From: an uncultured Gammaproteobacteria bacterium
GTDB lineage: Bacteria > Pseudomonadota > Gammaproteobacteria > Arenicellales > JAANXG01
DNA: 64,000 nucleotides
Reading direction: 5' to 3'
NCBI GenBank assembly: GCA_947258975.1
Contig: CAMYKK010000009.1
Coordinates: 62,001-126,000, forward strand
The notes beneath the pieces were generated by a model that worked only from the letters and a program-made list of their open reading frames with translations, did no database searches and was not told where the DNA came from. This document shows, piece by piece, positions 35,832 to 45,809 of this stretch. The number at the start of each line of letters is the position of its first letter. The first letter of the stretch is position 1. Position numbers and translations under genes: made by a program.

Positions 35832-36071
35832 ATGCTGCTATGCTGCACCGTAATTTGCTATTCTCCCCGTTCTGTAGTCCGCATAGATAGCCCAAGGTCG
35901 TTGCAGAACAGGCTTTTTTACTCAACCAGCGCCGGGTGCCGGCTATTGGCTTTTCAGTTGTACTAAGTTTAACGCAAAAACAGCCGATCGCTAGGAACAA
36001 CCGCGATAATTCACATTCGAGTCTCCGCGCAGCGCGGCTAAGCAACCCGCACCTCCAGCATCGATCAATCC

Positions 36072-36785
36072 ATGACACTGGCAAAAATCAAAGCTCTGAC
36101 TTTTGATGTATTCGGCACTGTTGTCGACTGGCGTAGCTCGATTATGCACGAAGGAAGCCGGCTCAATCGTGAAAAAGCATTAAATGTCGACTGGTCAGAG
36201 TTCGCCGATGCCTGGCGCGGCATGTATCAACCGTCTCTGTCCCGGATCCGCAACGGGGAGCGCCCGTGGGCCAACCTGGATCAACTCCATCGGGAGAGCC
36301 TGGAAACGCTGATACACCGATTTGGACTCGACGCGCTCGATCAAACCGAGCTCGATCACCTCAACCGGGTCTGGCACCGGCTGGAACCCTGGTCCGACGC
36401 GGTGGAGGGACTGTTGCGATTGAAACGCAATTTCATTCTGGCCACGCTTTCCAACGGGAACGTCGCGCTGTTGGTCAATATGGCACGGCACGCAGGTCTC
36501 CCATGGGACGTGATCCTCGGTGCCGAAACGGCGAAATGCTATAAGCCGCTTCCGCAGTCCTATCTAGTCACCGCACAGCTGTTGGGGCTGGCGCCGGGGG
36601 AGTGCATGATGGTCGCGGCGCACAATGACGACCTTGAAGCAGCACGCGCATGTGGTTTTCACACCGCCTATGTGCGCAGAACGACGGAGTATGGCCGAGG
36701 TCAGACCAAGGACTTGGAGCCGACGCGCGATTGGCACGTAATTGCTGATAATCTTATCGATTTAGCGATGAAGCTAGACTGCTGA
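36072..36785 (+). CDS. Haloacid dehalogenase type II (HAD superfamily)
   Basis: ALTFDVFGTVVDWRSSI, LATLSNGN, ETAKCYKPLPQSY. Confidence 0.92.
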   Translation: MTLAKIKALTFDVFGTVVDWRSSIMHEGSRLNREKALNVDWSEFADAWRGMYQPSLSRIRNGERPWANLDQLHRESLETLIHRFGLDALDQTELDHLNRVWHRLEPWSDAVEGLLRLKRNFILATLSNGNVALLVNMARHAGLPWDVILGAETAKCYKPLPQSYLVTAQLLGLAPGECMMVAAHNDDLEAARACGFHTAYVRRTTEYGRGQTKDLEPTRDWHVIADNLIDLAMKLDC

Positions 36786-36938
36786 TCCGTTTGGACGCTG
36801 TTCCGGGCCTGGGAACAGGCGCTTCGGAACCATTGGGCCTCCGGCGACGAATTCTCGTCACCGGAAGCGAAACCACGACTATGTTAGTCTGTTGCTGGTC
36901 TATTGGTCATCGGATCTGCAGCCGGGACCCAAAAAATA

Positions 36939-38534
36939 ATGAGTTGGAATTGTCAATACAACATACCAAACAGCCTTAGCGTGCGCCGCCTTACCCAGGG
37001 GCTGAAAAGACTCGTATCTTGCACCGTAGATACCCAGCAATCTATACAGACAACTTTCTATGACACTTACGACTGGCGTTTGTACGCGAGTCGCCATGTG
37101 TTGGAAAAACAGTGCGAAAACAGCAACGCCGGAACATTGCACCTGCGTTCAATGGAGAAAACTGGTGCACACGCCGTTGTAAAAATGCCGCACGAACCGA
37201 TCACTTTTTTACAGGACCTGCCGAACACGGCCATAAGACGGCAACTCGCTTCGATAATCGAAATGCGCGCGCTCCTGCCGGTTGCGAGCATCCGCAGCTG
37301 CACGACAACACTGCGACTGCTCGACACCAACCAGAAAACAGTGGCCTATCTCGAGTTGCAAGAGAGCCACGCGTTGACTTCCACCGGTCGCACCCAGGGA
37401 CAAGTCATACGCCGCGCCTGTCTGGTCCCGGTCAGGGGTTACGCCACCACCGCTCGCCGGCTGTCGCGTTTGTTAACAGAGGATCTTGGGCTCGAATCCG
37501 CCGGCGGGGACCTGCTGAACGCAGTCCTGGCTGCCGGCGGCCGGCGGCCGGGCGATTACAGTTCCAAACTCGGGCTCCAACTCGATCCGAACATGCGCGC
37601 CGACGCCGCGAGCAAGCTCGTGCTGCACCGACTACTCGACATCATGCGGGCCAACGAGCACGGCATCCGCAACCGCGTCGATACCGAGTTTTTGCACGAT
37701 TTCCGGGTCGCGGTCCGACGTACGCGTTCGCTGCTCGTGCAGTTAAATAACGTGTTTCCCGGTCGCACCCAAAACCGATATCGGCGCGACTTTCAATGGC
37801 TGCAGCAGATTACCGGTCCGGCACGTGATATCGATGTGTATTTGTTGAAATTTGCGGAATACCAAGCGATGGTGGAGCCTCCTTTGCGCCCGGCATTAGC
37901 CCCATTACGTGTTTATCTCGAGCAACATAGCACTTCCCTGTACCGCCGCTTGACGCGTGCATTCGACACCGCCCGCTACAACAAATTGATCGCTGATTGG
38001 CGTGCATTCCTCGATCAACCGTCACCCAAAAAATCGGCCGTACAAAACGCTGCGCGAGCAATTCATGATGTCGCCAACGAACGCATCTGGCGACTATACC
38101 GGCGCACAATCAAAGCGGGCCGCGCGATCAACCATGACTCCCCCGCGCAGGACCTGCATGAACTCCGCAAGACATGCAAAAAATTGCGCTACATGTTGGA
38201 GCTCTTTCAAAGCATTTACCCGAAACGAGACATCAAACAGCTGATCCGGACACTCAAACAACTGCAAGACAACCTCGGCGACTTCAATGATCTCCAGGTC
38301 CAATCCGAGGTCTTACAACAAATCAGCAAGGAAATCCACGCGAAAAACCGGGCCGGACCTGAAACCTTGATGGCTATCGGAAATCTGGTGGCGACACTGA
38401 GACAGCAACGGGAATTCGAGCGGCAGGCTTTTTTCGGCCGCTACAAAAAATTCGCGCGACCGGCGATGGCGGCCCGCTTCCGCCGTTTGTTTCGCGATGC
38501 TGGCAATGATGCCCGAGCCAATAAAGCGGCATGA
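36939..38534 (+). CDS. CHAD-domain protein with degenerate N-terminal CYTH-like region
   Basis: EFLHDFRVAVRRTRSLL and DLHELRKTCKKLRYMLELF CHAD motifs; N-terminal TTFYDTYDWRLYASRHVLE is CYTH-like but no ExExK motif seen. Confidence 0.88.
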   Translation: MSWNCQYNIPNSLSVRRLTQGLKRLVSCTVDTQQSIQTTFYDTYDWRLYASRHVLEKQCENSNAGTLHLRSMEKTGAHAVVKMPHEPITFLQDLPNTAIRRQLASIIEMRALLPVASIRSCTTTLRLLDTNQKTVAYLELQESHALTSTGRTQGQVIRRACLVPVRGYATTARRLSRLLTEDLGLESAGGDLLNAVLAAGGRRPGDYSSKLGLQLDPNMRADAASKLVLHRLLDIMRANEHGIRNRVDTEFLHDFRVAVRRTRSLLVQLNNVFPGRTQNRYRRDFQWLQQITGPARDIDVYLLKFAEYQAMVEPPLRPALAPLRVYLEQHSTSLYRRLTRAFDTARYNKLIADWRAFLDQPSPKKSAVQNAARAIHDVANERIWRLYRRTIKAGRAINHDSPAQDLHELRKTCKKLRYMLELFQSIYPKRDIKQLIRTLKQLQDNLGDFNDLQVQSEVLQQISKEIHAKNRAGPETLMAIGNLVATLRQQREFERQAFFGRYKKFARPAMAARFRRLFRDAGNDARANKAA

Positions 38535-39325
38535 AGGTTCTCGCCAGTTACAGTATCAAGGGCGGGGTCGGCAAGACCGCTACGGCCGTCAATCTCGGCT
38601 ACCTCGCAGCCTGCGATGGTGCTCGCGTGCTGGTTTGGGATCTCGACCCCCAGGGTGCAGCCAGCTATTATTTCCGCGTTAAACCGAAAATCGAAGGCGG
38701 AAGCAAACGACTGCTGCGCCGCAAGCGCAGTCTCCTTGAAGTCATCAAGGGCACCGATTATCGAAATTTAGACTTACTTCCCGCGGACTTTTCCAATCGT
38801 CATCTAGAGCTTCTCTTGGATCACGGCAAGAAGCCCAGGCGGGGCCTGCGGTCGGTCATGAGGCCACTTCAAAATCACTACGATTACGTATTCATTGACT
38901 GCGCTCCAAGTATCTCCTTGGTGTCTGAAAACGTTTTCGATGTCTCAGACGCGCTTTTGGTGCCGACGATTCCCACCACGCTTTCCCTGCGTACACTCAG
39001 TACATTGATCGATTTCCGGCTCAAGCATGGCCTGACGGACGTCCAATTATTGCCCTTCTTCTCAATGGTTGATCGGCGTAAAAGCCTGCATCGACTGATC
39101 GTCGAGCGTCCTCCCAAAAAGCTATCCCTCGCGATCAAGACGTTTATCCCATTCGCCAGTGAGGTGGAAAAAATGGGCGTGCGCCGTGCCCCATTGACCA
39201 CCTATGCCGCCCACAGCCGTGCCGCGGTTGCCTTTGAGCAACTGTGGACAGAGGTGAAATCATGCCTGGCCAAGCACCACGAGACATCCCGATGGGCCGC
39301 GAAATCGAACGAAAATTTCTCGTAA
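38531..39325 (+). CDS. ParA/MinD-family ATPase, orphan (no ParB seen nearby)
   Basis: Deviant Walker A SIKGGVGKTATAVNLGYLAA, DLDPQGAASYYF, YDYVFIDCAPSIS; ATGA overlap with CHAD gene. Confidence 0.92.
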   Translation: MKVLASYSIKGGVGKTATAVNLGYLAACDGARVLVWDLDPQGAASYYFRVKPKIEGGSKRLLRRKRSLLEVIKGTDYRNLDLLPADFSNRHLELLLDHGKKPRRGLRSVMRPLQNHYDYVFIDCAPSISLVSENVFDVSDALLVPTIPTTLSLRTLSTLIDFRLKHGLTDVQLLPFFSMVDRRKSLHRLIVERPPKKLSLAIKTFIPFASEVEKMGVRRAPLTTYAAHSRAAVAFEQLWTEVKSCLAKHHETSRWAAKSNENFS

Positions 39326-39783
39326 ACAGCGACCACTGGCGATCACCCGCAACTACCGGGGTCGTTTTTCGGCAAGGTTATTTATCATTGGACCCTCACA
39401 GGTCGGTACGAGTGAGACTCGCCGGGGAGACGGGATCGTTGAACATCAAGGGAAAGATATCAGTGTTGTCGCGGCACGAGTTTGAGTACACCATTTCGGC
39501 CAAGGATGCGCATGAGCTTTTGGACACACTATGTATACAACCGCTTATTGTGAAAACCAGGTATCGGTTGACGCACAGCGGACGCATATGGGAAATCGAT
39601 GAATTTTCCGGTGACAATGCCGGTCTCATCATCGCGGAGGTCGAGATTGAGTCCGAGGATCAACGCTTTGATACGCCAGAATGGCTCGGAAAAGAAGTCA
39701 GCGACGATCCACGTTATCTCAACATCAACTTGGTTAAAAGACCGTATTCGCGATGGCCGCAACGGGAACTGCGCAGGAGCTGA
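39292..39783 (+). CDS. CYTH-domain (triphosphate tunnel metalloenzyme-like) protein
   Basis: MGREIERKFLV ExExK motif, RLAGETGSLNIKGK; alternative start 39262 follows a GAGGTG-like RBS. Confidence 0.93.
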   Translation: MGREIERKFLVNSDHWRSPATTGVVFRQGYLSLDPHRSVRVRLAGETGSLNIKGKISVLSRHEFEYTISAKDAHELLDTLCIQPLIVKTRYRLTHSGRIWEIDEFSGDNAGLIIAEVEIESEDQRFDTPEWLGKEVSDDPRYLNINLVKRPYSRWPQRELRRS

Positions 39784-39849
39784 TCATGCACAGATCGGCG
39801 GGCGGGCGGAGTTGAAATCCAACTAATTGATTCCACGGAATAGTCGAGC

Positions 39850-41268
39850 ATGCGCGAAACGAAAATCAGAGCACTCGATGCGACCACGTCCACGGCCGCT
39901 TTAGCGGAGACCTTTCTCGACCGGGATCCCGGCCAATTCGATCACCTCGAATCACTGATTGATGCCAATAACAAGAGCGCGGTGCTCGATATCGTCAGCG
40001 ATTGGCATCCTGGCGATATCGTTGACCTGCTGATTCGTCTACCGTTCGGCCTTGCTCAACGCGTCTATGACTGGCTGCCGGTACCTGCCGCGGGACGTGC
40101 CCTCGCCGAGATGAAACCGGCATTCTTGGCGACCTTGTTGGGCGGCATTCCGCTACCGCATATCGTCGCCCTGGTGGACGTGCTGGAAACCGACGATGCC
40201 ACCGATGTCGTAGCTCATCTGCCCAGAGAACTGGCGCGAAAGGTATTACGCGGCCTGGAAGACGAAATCGAGGTCAAGGAGTTGTTGAGCCATGAAGCCG
40301 ACACCGCCGGCGGCATTATGTCCGCGCGTTATATTGCGGTATTGGTGGGTGCGACCGTGGCACAAGCGACGGAGCAGGTTCGCGCCCACGCCGACCTGCT
40401 CGAAGAGATCTTTGCGGTTTTCGTCACCGATGAAACCGGCCATCTTGTAGGAGCGGTCAACCTCAAGACGCTCTTGCTGTCCTCTGCCAGCGCAAAGATA
40501 GCGGATATCATGGATACCGAAGTGTTATCCGTGCAAGCCGAGCTTGATCAGGAACAAGCGGCACGCCTTATGGAACGCTATGACCTGGTTGCGCTGCCGG
40601 TGGTGGATGGCGAAAGCCGTCTGGTCGGCTGCATCACCATCGATGACGCGGTGGATGTCCTGCGCGAAGAGGCCGAGGAAGATATCAGCCGGATCAGTGG
40701 TGCGCCAAGCCAAGAAGTTCCGAACCTGCCGCTTTTTCTCATGGCCGCCGGCCGCCTGCCGTGGCTGCTGGCTGGTTTGCTGGGCGCTGCATTATCGGGC
40801 GTGGTAGTCGGCTCATTCGAGAGCGCGTTACAACAAGCGGTGATATTGGCAAGCTTGATCCCGGTGGTAATGGCGATGGCCGGTAATGCGGGTATTCAAA
40901 GCGCCGCAGTTGCGGTGCAGGGACTGGCGTCAGGCGGCGCATGGCCGGGCGGCATTGGACGTCGGCTACTGCGTGAGTTGCTGGTAGCGTTGCTGAACGG
41001 CGCCGCCGTAGCCCTGCTGATGACCGGGATCGTCCTGGTAATATCCACGGTGATCCCTTTACGCGCGCCACTAGACCTGGCGCTAACCGCCGGCTTATCA
41101 CTGGTGATCGTGATCTTTCTTGCCGGAACGATCGGTGCGGTAACGCCGATAGTACTGGACCGGCTCGGCATCGACCCGGCGCTGGCCACCGGACCCGTGA
41201 TCACAACCAGCAACGACGTTCTGGGCGTGCTGGTGTTCTTTTCGGTCGCAACGCTGTTGTACGTCTGA
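39850..41268 (+). CDS. mgtE: Magnesium transporter MgtE
   Basis: N domain, CBS pair, membrane domain with VVMAMAGNAGIQSAAVAVQGLA and TTSNDVLGVLVFF. Confidence 0.94.
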   Translation: MRETKIRALDATTSTAALAETFLDRDPGQFDHLESLIDANNKSAVLDIVSDWHPGDIVDLLIRLPFGLAQRVYDWLPVPAAGRALAEMKPAFLATLLGGIPLPHIVALVDVLETDDATDVVAHLPRELARKVLRGLEDEIEVKELLSHEADTAGGIMSARYIAVLVGATVAQATEQVRAHADLLEEIFAVFVTDETGHLVGAVNLKTLLLSSASAKIADIMDTEVLSVQAELDQEQAARLMERYDLVALPVVDGESRLVGCITIDDAVDVLREEAEEDISRISGAPSQEVPNLPLFLMAAGRLPWLLAGLLGAALSGVVVGSFESALQQAVILASLIPVVMAMAGNAGIQSAAVAVQGLASGGAWPGGIGRRLLRELLVALLNGAAVALLMTGIVLVISTVIPLRAPLDLALTAGLSLVIVIFLAGTIGAVTPIVLDRLGIDPALATGPVITTSNDVLGVLVFFSVATLLYV

Positions 41269-41279
41269 GTCGCCAGTCC

Positions 41280-41558
41280 ATGTACCGCAAAAAACTGAGG
41301 GATTTGTTACTGCAGCAGCCGCTCTCGATCCGCCACATCGCAGAACTCATGGAAATACCTATTCGTGATGTTGCGAGCGACGTCGAGCACTTATCCAAGA
41401 GCCTGAAACGCACGGAATATACCCTTAAGATCGAACCCGCCCAATGCCGTAAATGCGGATTCAGGTTTCGTAAAAACAAGATGACCAAACCCGGAAAATG
41501 TCCACGTTGTCAGGGAACCTGGATACATCACCCCTTACTGCACATTGATCCTCGATAA
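41280..41558 (+). CDS. HTH plus zinc-ribbon predicted transcriptional regulator
   Basis: LSIRHIAELMEIPIRDVASDVEHL HTH followed by CRKCGFRF...KCPRCQGTWI. Confidence 0.83.
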   Translation: MYRKKLRDLLLQQPLSIRHIAELMEIPIRDVASDVEHLSKSLKRTEYTLKIEPAQCRKCGFRFRKNKMTKPGKCPRCQGTWIHHPLLHIDPR

Positions 41559-41876
41559 CGGGAATCTTTCGCCAGGACGGCATCGACCCGGGATGCCGCA
41601 CGTGATCAGCGTCTGCGCATCGTGGTGAAAATTGAGTGGGTATGGCCGGTTTTGCGCGCGGCCTTTGCGATCGAACCAGCCTGTTCGAGGAGTGAGGGAT
41701 TGCGACCATTGGTAATACCTGCGTGCTCGTGCATCAACATGCATGCAATGACAACAAATCGCCTCCATGAAAAACAGCAATCTGTTTTCTGCAGTTGCGC
41801 GCGCTGTTCACGAGATAACCGATGAGCCGACCAGATGCGGGACAGCAGCGGTTGGCTTTGCGGCCACGTCCACCTT

Positions 41877-43010
41877 CTACACGAAACCCGGCGCTGACGA
41901 AAATACCGAATAACGGCGATAACTCATCGCCCGCTTCACGCGTGTTGCAGCCATTTCCAGCGCCGCCTGGCGTGGCGGGATATTGTCAGTTGCCGCCGCG
42001 TCCAACACCCGCCGTGTGTTGCGTCGAATCTTGTCCTCGATCATCGGAAACACCATGGCCTCGCCGGCACCTTGATACTCCATCGCGGCACAGATCACGC
42101 CTCCGGCATTTGCGATAAAATCCGGGACACAGACGACACCTTTTTGATGTAAGGTCCGCTCAGCGCCGGCGGTGACCGGAATGTTCGCCCCCTGAATCAT
42201 TAACTTGGCATTCAAGCGGTGCACATTTTCTTCATTGATGACATCCGGACGGGCCGCTGGAATCCAAATATCGCATTCGATATCGATCACCGCTTCCGGC
42301 GCGAGCCGGGTAGCGCCAGGAAAGTCGGCAACGCTCTTACCCGCTTCCTTGAGTTCCATCAGCGCCGTGATATCCAGGCCCTTTGGGTCGTGCACCGTGC
42401 CGCGTGAATCGGATGCCGCTACCAGCACGGCACCTTTTTCAGTGAGAAATCGAGCCGCATGTTTCCCAACTGCACCGAATCCCTGCACCGCCACACGGGC
42501 GTCATGCAGCGCCAGATCGCAAAATGACATGGCAACGTCGGCGCATTGGGTCAAGCCCCAACCGGTAGCACCGATTTCATCCAAAGGAATACCGCCTACC
42601 TCCCGTGGCAAACCCACCGCGCGCCCGATCTCATCCTTTACCCATGCCATACATACCTCGTCGGTGCCCATATCCGGAGCAAAGATGTAGTCCTCAGCAT
42701 TGCGCAGTGACGACGCCAGCGCCCGTAATAATTCTTCTTTGTGCGGGCGGGGCATTTTCGGATCCCCAAACACCACTGCTTTTCCACCGCCATGCGGCAA
42801 TTCCGCGGCCGCGTTTTTCAATGTCATAGCGCGGGCCAGCCGAAAGCACTCCTCGACACTGACGTCGGGCGCCATTCGCACCCCACCCATGGAGGGACCG
42901 GCGGCGACGTTATCGATCACCAGGATGCCTTTTAGATTGATTGTCGGCTCGTAGACGTGAACAACCTTGGTGGGACCCAGATCATCACCAAAATCAAAGA
43001 TATCCGACAT
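41877..43010 (-). CDS. Glu/Leu/Phe/Val dehydrogenase family
   Basis: GVRMAPDVSVEECFRLARAMTLKNAAAELPHGGGKAVVFGDP; VAVQGFGAVGKHAARFL; start taken at 43010. Confidence 0.94.
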   Translation of the reverse strand: MSDIFDFGDDLGPTKVVHVYEPTINLKGILVIDNVAAGPSMGGVRMAPDVSVEECFRLARAMTLKNAAAELPHGGGKAVVFGDPKMPRPHKEELLRALASSLRNAEDYIFAPDMGTDEVCMAWVKDEIGRAVGLPREVGGIPLDEIGATGWGLTQCADVAMSFCDLALHDARVAVQGFGAVGKHAARFLTEKGAVLVAASDSRGTVHDPKGLDITALMELKEAGKSVADFPGATRLAPEAVIDIECDIWIPAARPDVINEENVHRLNAKLMIQGANIPVTAGAERTLHQKGVVCVPDFIANAGGVICAAMEYQGAGEAMVFPMIEDKIRRNTRRVLDAAATDNIPPRQAALEMAATRVKRAMSYRRYSVFSSAPGFV

Positions 43011-43187
43011 CGGGCGAATCCTCCACAACTGTGTACACGCAGGTTTGCCCGCTCATCGCAACAAGGCACGCCATACGCGGGTCGGTAAAGCACCGCGGCA
43101 ATAACAGATTAATGATTCCGATCAAGTTCCGGATAGGCGACGGAAAATTCGTATCCAAATAGACACCGCCATGATGACGCGCTACGG

Positions 43188-43694
43188 TCAATCGGCTTCA
43201 AACGAGGTGACTATCGCGCCAACCTCGTCAGCGCGAACCGCCGCGCGCAAAGCCCTGTTGAATCGCCGCAAATCACGGGCGAGCTGGCGCGCAACCAAAC
43301 GCTGGAAATGCAACGCGATGGGCGCATGTGTGTCGAACAACAATTCGAAAGCACTGTACGGCAAAGACGCGACTTGCACGGCACCGACCGCAAGCGCCAT
43401 CGCACCATGTTTTTCATTATTAATCAGAGAAATCAAGCCGAAGATCTCGCCGCCACGTTTTCTGTCAATTATTGCATAACCTGCCTTATTCTTCCGCCTT
43501 CGTCTGACTTCTATCTCACCCTCGAGAATAAGGTACATTGCATCCGCATGATCTCCCTCGTTCATGAATACATGGCCGTCCGAAAAAGTATCGACGCGGA
43601 ACGCCTTCTCGAACGCCGCTAATTCGGATTGACTAAAATCTGCAAATTGCGGAATGGTCTGCAAGAACTGCATCACGGTTGTCATCTTCTTCAA
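43188..43694 (-). CDS. Cyclic nucleotide-binding-domain protein without HTH (copy A)
   Basis: cNMP beta-roll GDHADAMYLILEGEIEVRRR; GEIFGLISLINNEKHGAMALAV. Confidence 0.85.
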   Translation of the reverse strand: MKKMTTVMQFLQTIPQFADFSQSELAAFEKAFRVDTFSDGHVFMNEGDHADAMYLILEGEIEVRRRRKNKAGYAIIDRKRGGEIFGLISLINNEKHGAMALAVGAVQVASLPYSAFELLFDTHAPIALHFQRLVARQLARDLRRFNRALRAAVRADEVGAIVTSFEAD

Positions 43695-44230
43695 CCACGC
43701 ACGCCGGTCAGTTGTCCACCGACTTTCTTTATCCAGTCTCGCTCCGGTGAGGAAACCAGTTGTTCGTTATCGTCGTGGCTCAACACATCGAGCAACAGCC
43801 GGTTGGAGGCGCGCAATCGTGATGCCAGTTCCTTGGAAAACACCTGCAAAATAAGGCTTGCAATCATTGGATGATGCTTTTCAAGCAGCGCAAACACTTC
43901 CGTGGTCAGGGCAAGCACAACACTATCCTCCGCCGCCACCACGGTCGCGCAAGCCGGGCCAGGGTCCATCACTGCAATCTCACCGACCCAGGCGCCGGGA
44001 CCCACAGATCCGACGATCAAATCCTGTTGATCGAAATTAAGCACGATGGATAACCGCCCCAACCACACGAAGAACATCTCGTCAAACGATTCACCGTCCT
44101 GAATGAGCCGGTGATTCGCAGATATCGTGCGCGGATCCAAGTACTCGATCAGTACCAGTTGCTGGTCCCCTGACATGTGACGGGTGAGTTCAGGGAACCT
44201 TTGATGCAGTTGGTCTGGCCTTATATCCAT
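43691..44230 (-). CDS. Cyclic nucleotide-binding-domain protein without HTH (copy B)
   Basis: DGESFDEMFFVWLGRLSIVL; GAWVGEIAVMDPGPACATVVA; ATGA overlap with copy A. Confidence 0.85.
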   Translation of the reverse strand: MDIRPDQLHQRFPELTRHMSGDQQLVLIEYLDPRTISANHRLIQDGESFDEMFFVWLGRLSIVLNFDQQDLIVGSVGPGAWVGEIAVMDPGPACATVVAAEDSVVLALTTEVFALLEKHHPMIASLILQVFSKELASRLRASNRLLLDVLSHDDNEQLVSSPERDWIKKVGGQLTGVRG

Positions 44231-44515
44231 GTCACGTCTCTTGCATAAGCAATTGATTATTATAATGTAACGCAGCGAAAATCCCGGCGTGATGCAGCAA
44301 ACTAGATTACAGGCGCCAATTTGTTAATGACACAGATCAATACTCCAGCATTGATTCATCAAGTATCCCCGATCCCCGTGTTGTCAACATAAAAGTAGTT
44401 GCGGCAATTCCCTGCCGCCGACGCTGAATGTTACCGTAAACCACACCGAACGCAACGAACCAATAGGGAGAATGCATCTGGTATCGGTATTATCGAACGC
44501 GATGGGGGAACATTG

Positions 44516-45802
44516 TCATCTGCGCAAAATCCGGTCGTAGATACGGCCCCCCACAAATTGGGCCCGATTCCCCAGCGCACGACTGATGCGGATTAATTCG
44601 TTCCACTTGGCCATGCGCTCACCGCGGGCAAACGATCCCACCTTGATCTGTCCCGCGTTGGTAGCTACCGCAAGATGAGCAATGAAAGTATCTTCCGTTT
44701 CTCCTGAGCGAGCTGAGATGATCGGCAGCCAACCGTTGTTCTTGGTCAATTCGATTGCGGCGATAGTCTCGGACACCGTCCCGATCTGGTTGGGCTTGAT
44801 CAACACCGCGTTAGCGGCGTTGGTTTCACGGCCTTTACGGATACGCTGCGAATTGGTGGTGAAAAGGTCGTCACCCACAATCTGCACGCGCCCATTCAAT
44901 CTGTGTGACAATCGCTCCCACCCGGTCCAGTCACTGTCCGCCAACGGGTCCTCAACGGAGATGACCGGATAGCGATGGCACCAATCGACGACCAGATCGA
45001 TGAATTCATCGCTCGTAAAGTGACGGTCTTGCTTGCGAAACCTGTAGTACTCGCCGTCATACAGGTCACTTGCAGCAAAATCCAGCGAGATCATGCAATC
45101 ACGACCGCAGACGTAACCGGCCGCGTCGATTGCATCAACCAAGAAATCGAGCACCGCATCGTTGGTGTCGAACAGCGGCCAATATCCACCCTCGTCGGCC
45201 ACACCCACCGCTCGCCCCTGTTGTAGCAACAGGTCACCCGCCGTTCGGTAAACGTCGTAAGTCACCTTGAGCGACTCCTCGTAACTCGCCGCATTCATTA
45301 CCACCAGCAAAAAATCCTGGATATCTACTTGCCAATGTGCGTGAGCGCCGCCACCGATGATCTGAATTTCCGGCAACGGCAGCAATCTGCCTTGACCGAC
45401 TCCAAGGTAGTCATAAAGCGCCTTCCCCAATGCCTTGCTCCCGGCATCGGCAACCGCGAGGGATACTGCCAACGTCGCGTTGGCGCCGAGCCGGGATTTG
45501 TTTTGCGTCCCATCCAGATCGATCAACCGCGTATCGATGGCTTCTTGGTTACACACATCATTGCCTTTGATAGCCGCGGCAATTTCACCCTTGATGTGTT
45601 CAATCGCGGTAAACACCGACCGACCGCCGAATTGACGTGGGTCTTCATCTCGCAACTCGAGGGCCTCATACTGGCCGGTCGAGGCTCCCGACGGTACGCG
45701 GCCAACACCGGTAAGCCCCGGTTCAACCGCGATCACGCACTCAATCGTGGGGTTTCCCCGAGAGTCGAAGATCTGATAGGCGTCAACGGTGTGGATCTTC
45801 AT
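44516..45802 (-). CDS. Enolase-superfamily protein, enolase-like with substituted catalytic positions
   Basis: DSRGNPTIE, PSGASTGQYEALELRD, GDDLFTTN, LIKPNQIGT, QIKVGS; deviations VDIQDF and ISARSGETED. Confidence 0.9.
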   Translation of the reverse strand: MKIHTVDAYQIFDSRGNPTIECVIAVEPGLTGVGRVPSGASTGQYEALELRDEDPRQFGGRSVFTAIEHIKGEIAAAIKGNDVCNQEAIDTRLIDLDGTQNKSRLGANATLAVSLAVADAGSKALGKALYDYLGVGQGRLLPLPEIQIIGGGAHAHWQVDIQDFLLVVMNAASYEESLKVTYDVYRTAGDLLLQQGRAVGVADEGGYWPLFDTNDAVLDFLVDAIDAAGYVCGRDCMISLDFAASDLYDGEYYRFRKQDRHFTSDEFIDLVVDWCHRYPVISVEDPLADSDWTGWERLSHRLNGRVQIVGDDLFTTNSQRIRKGRETNAANAVLIKPNQIGTVSETIAAIELTKNNGWLPIISARSGETEDTFIAHLAVATNAGQIKVGSFARGERMAKWNELIRISRALGNRAQFVGGRIYDRILRR

Positions 45803-45809
45803 GGATGGT

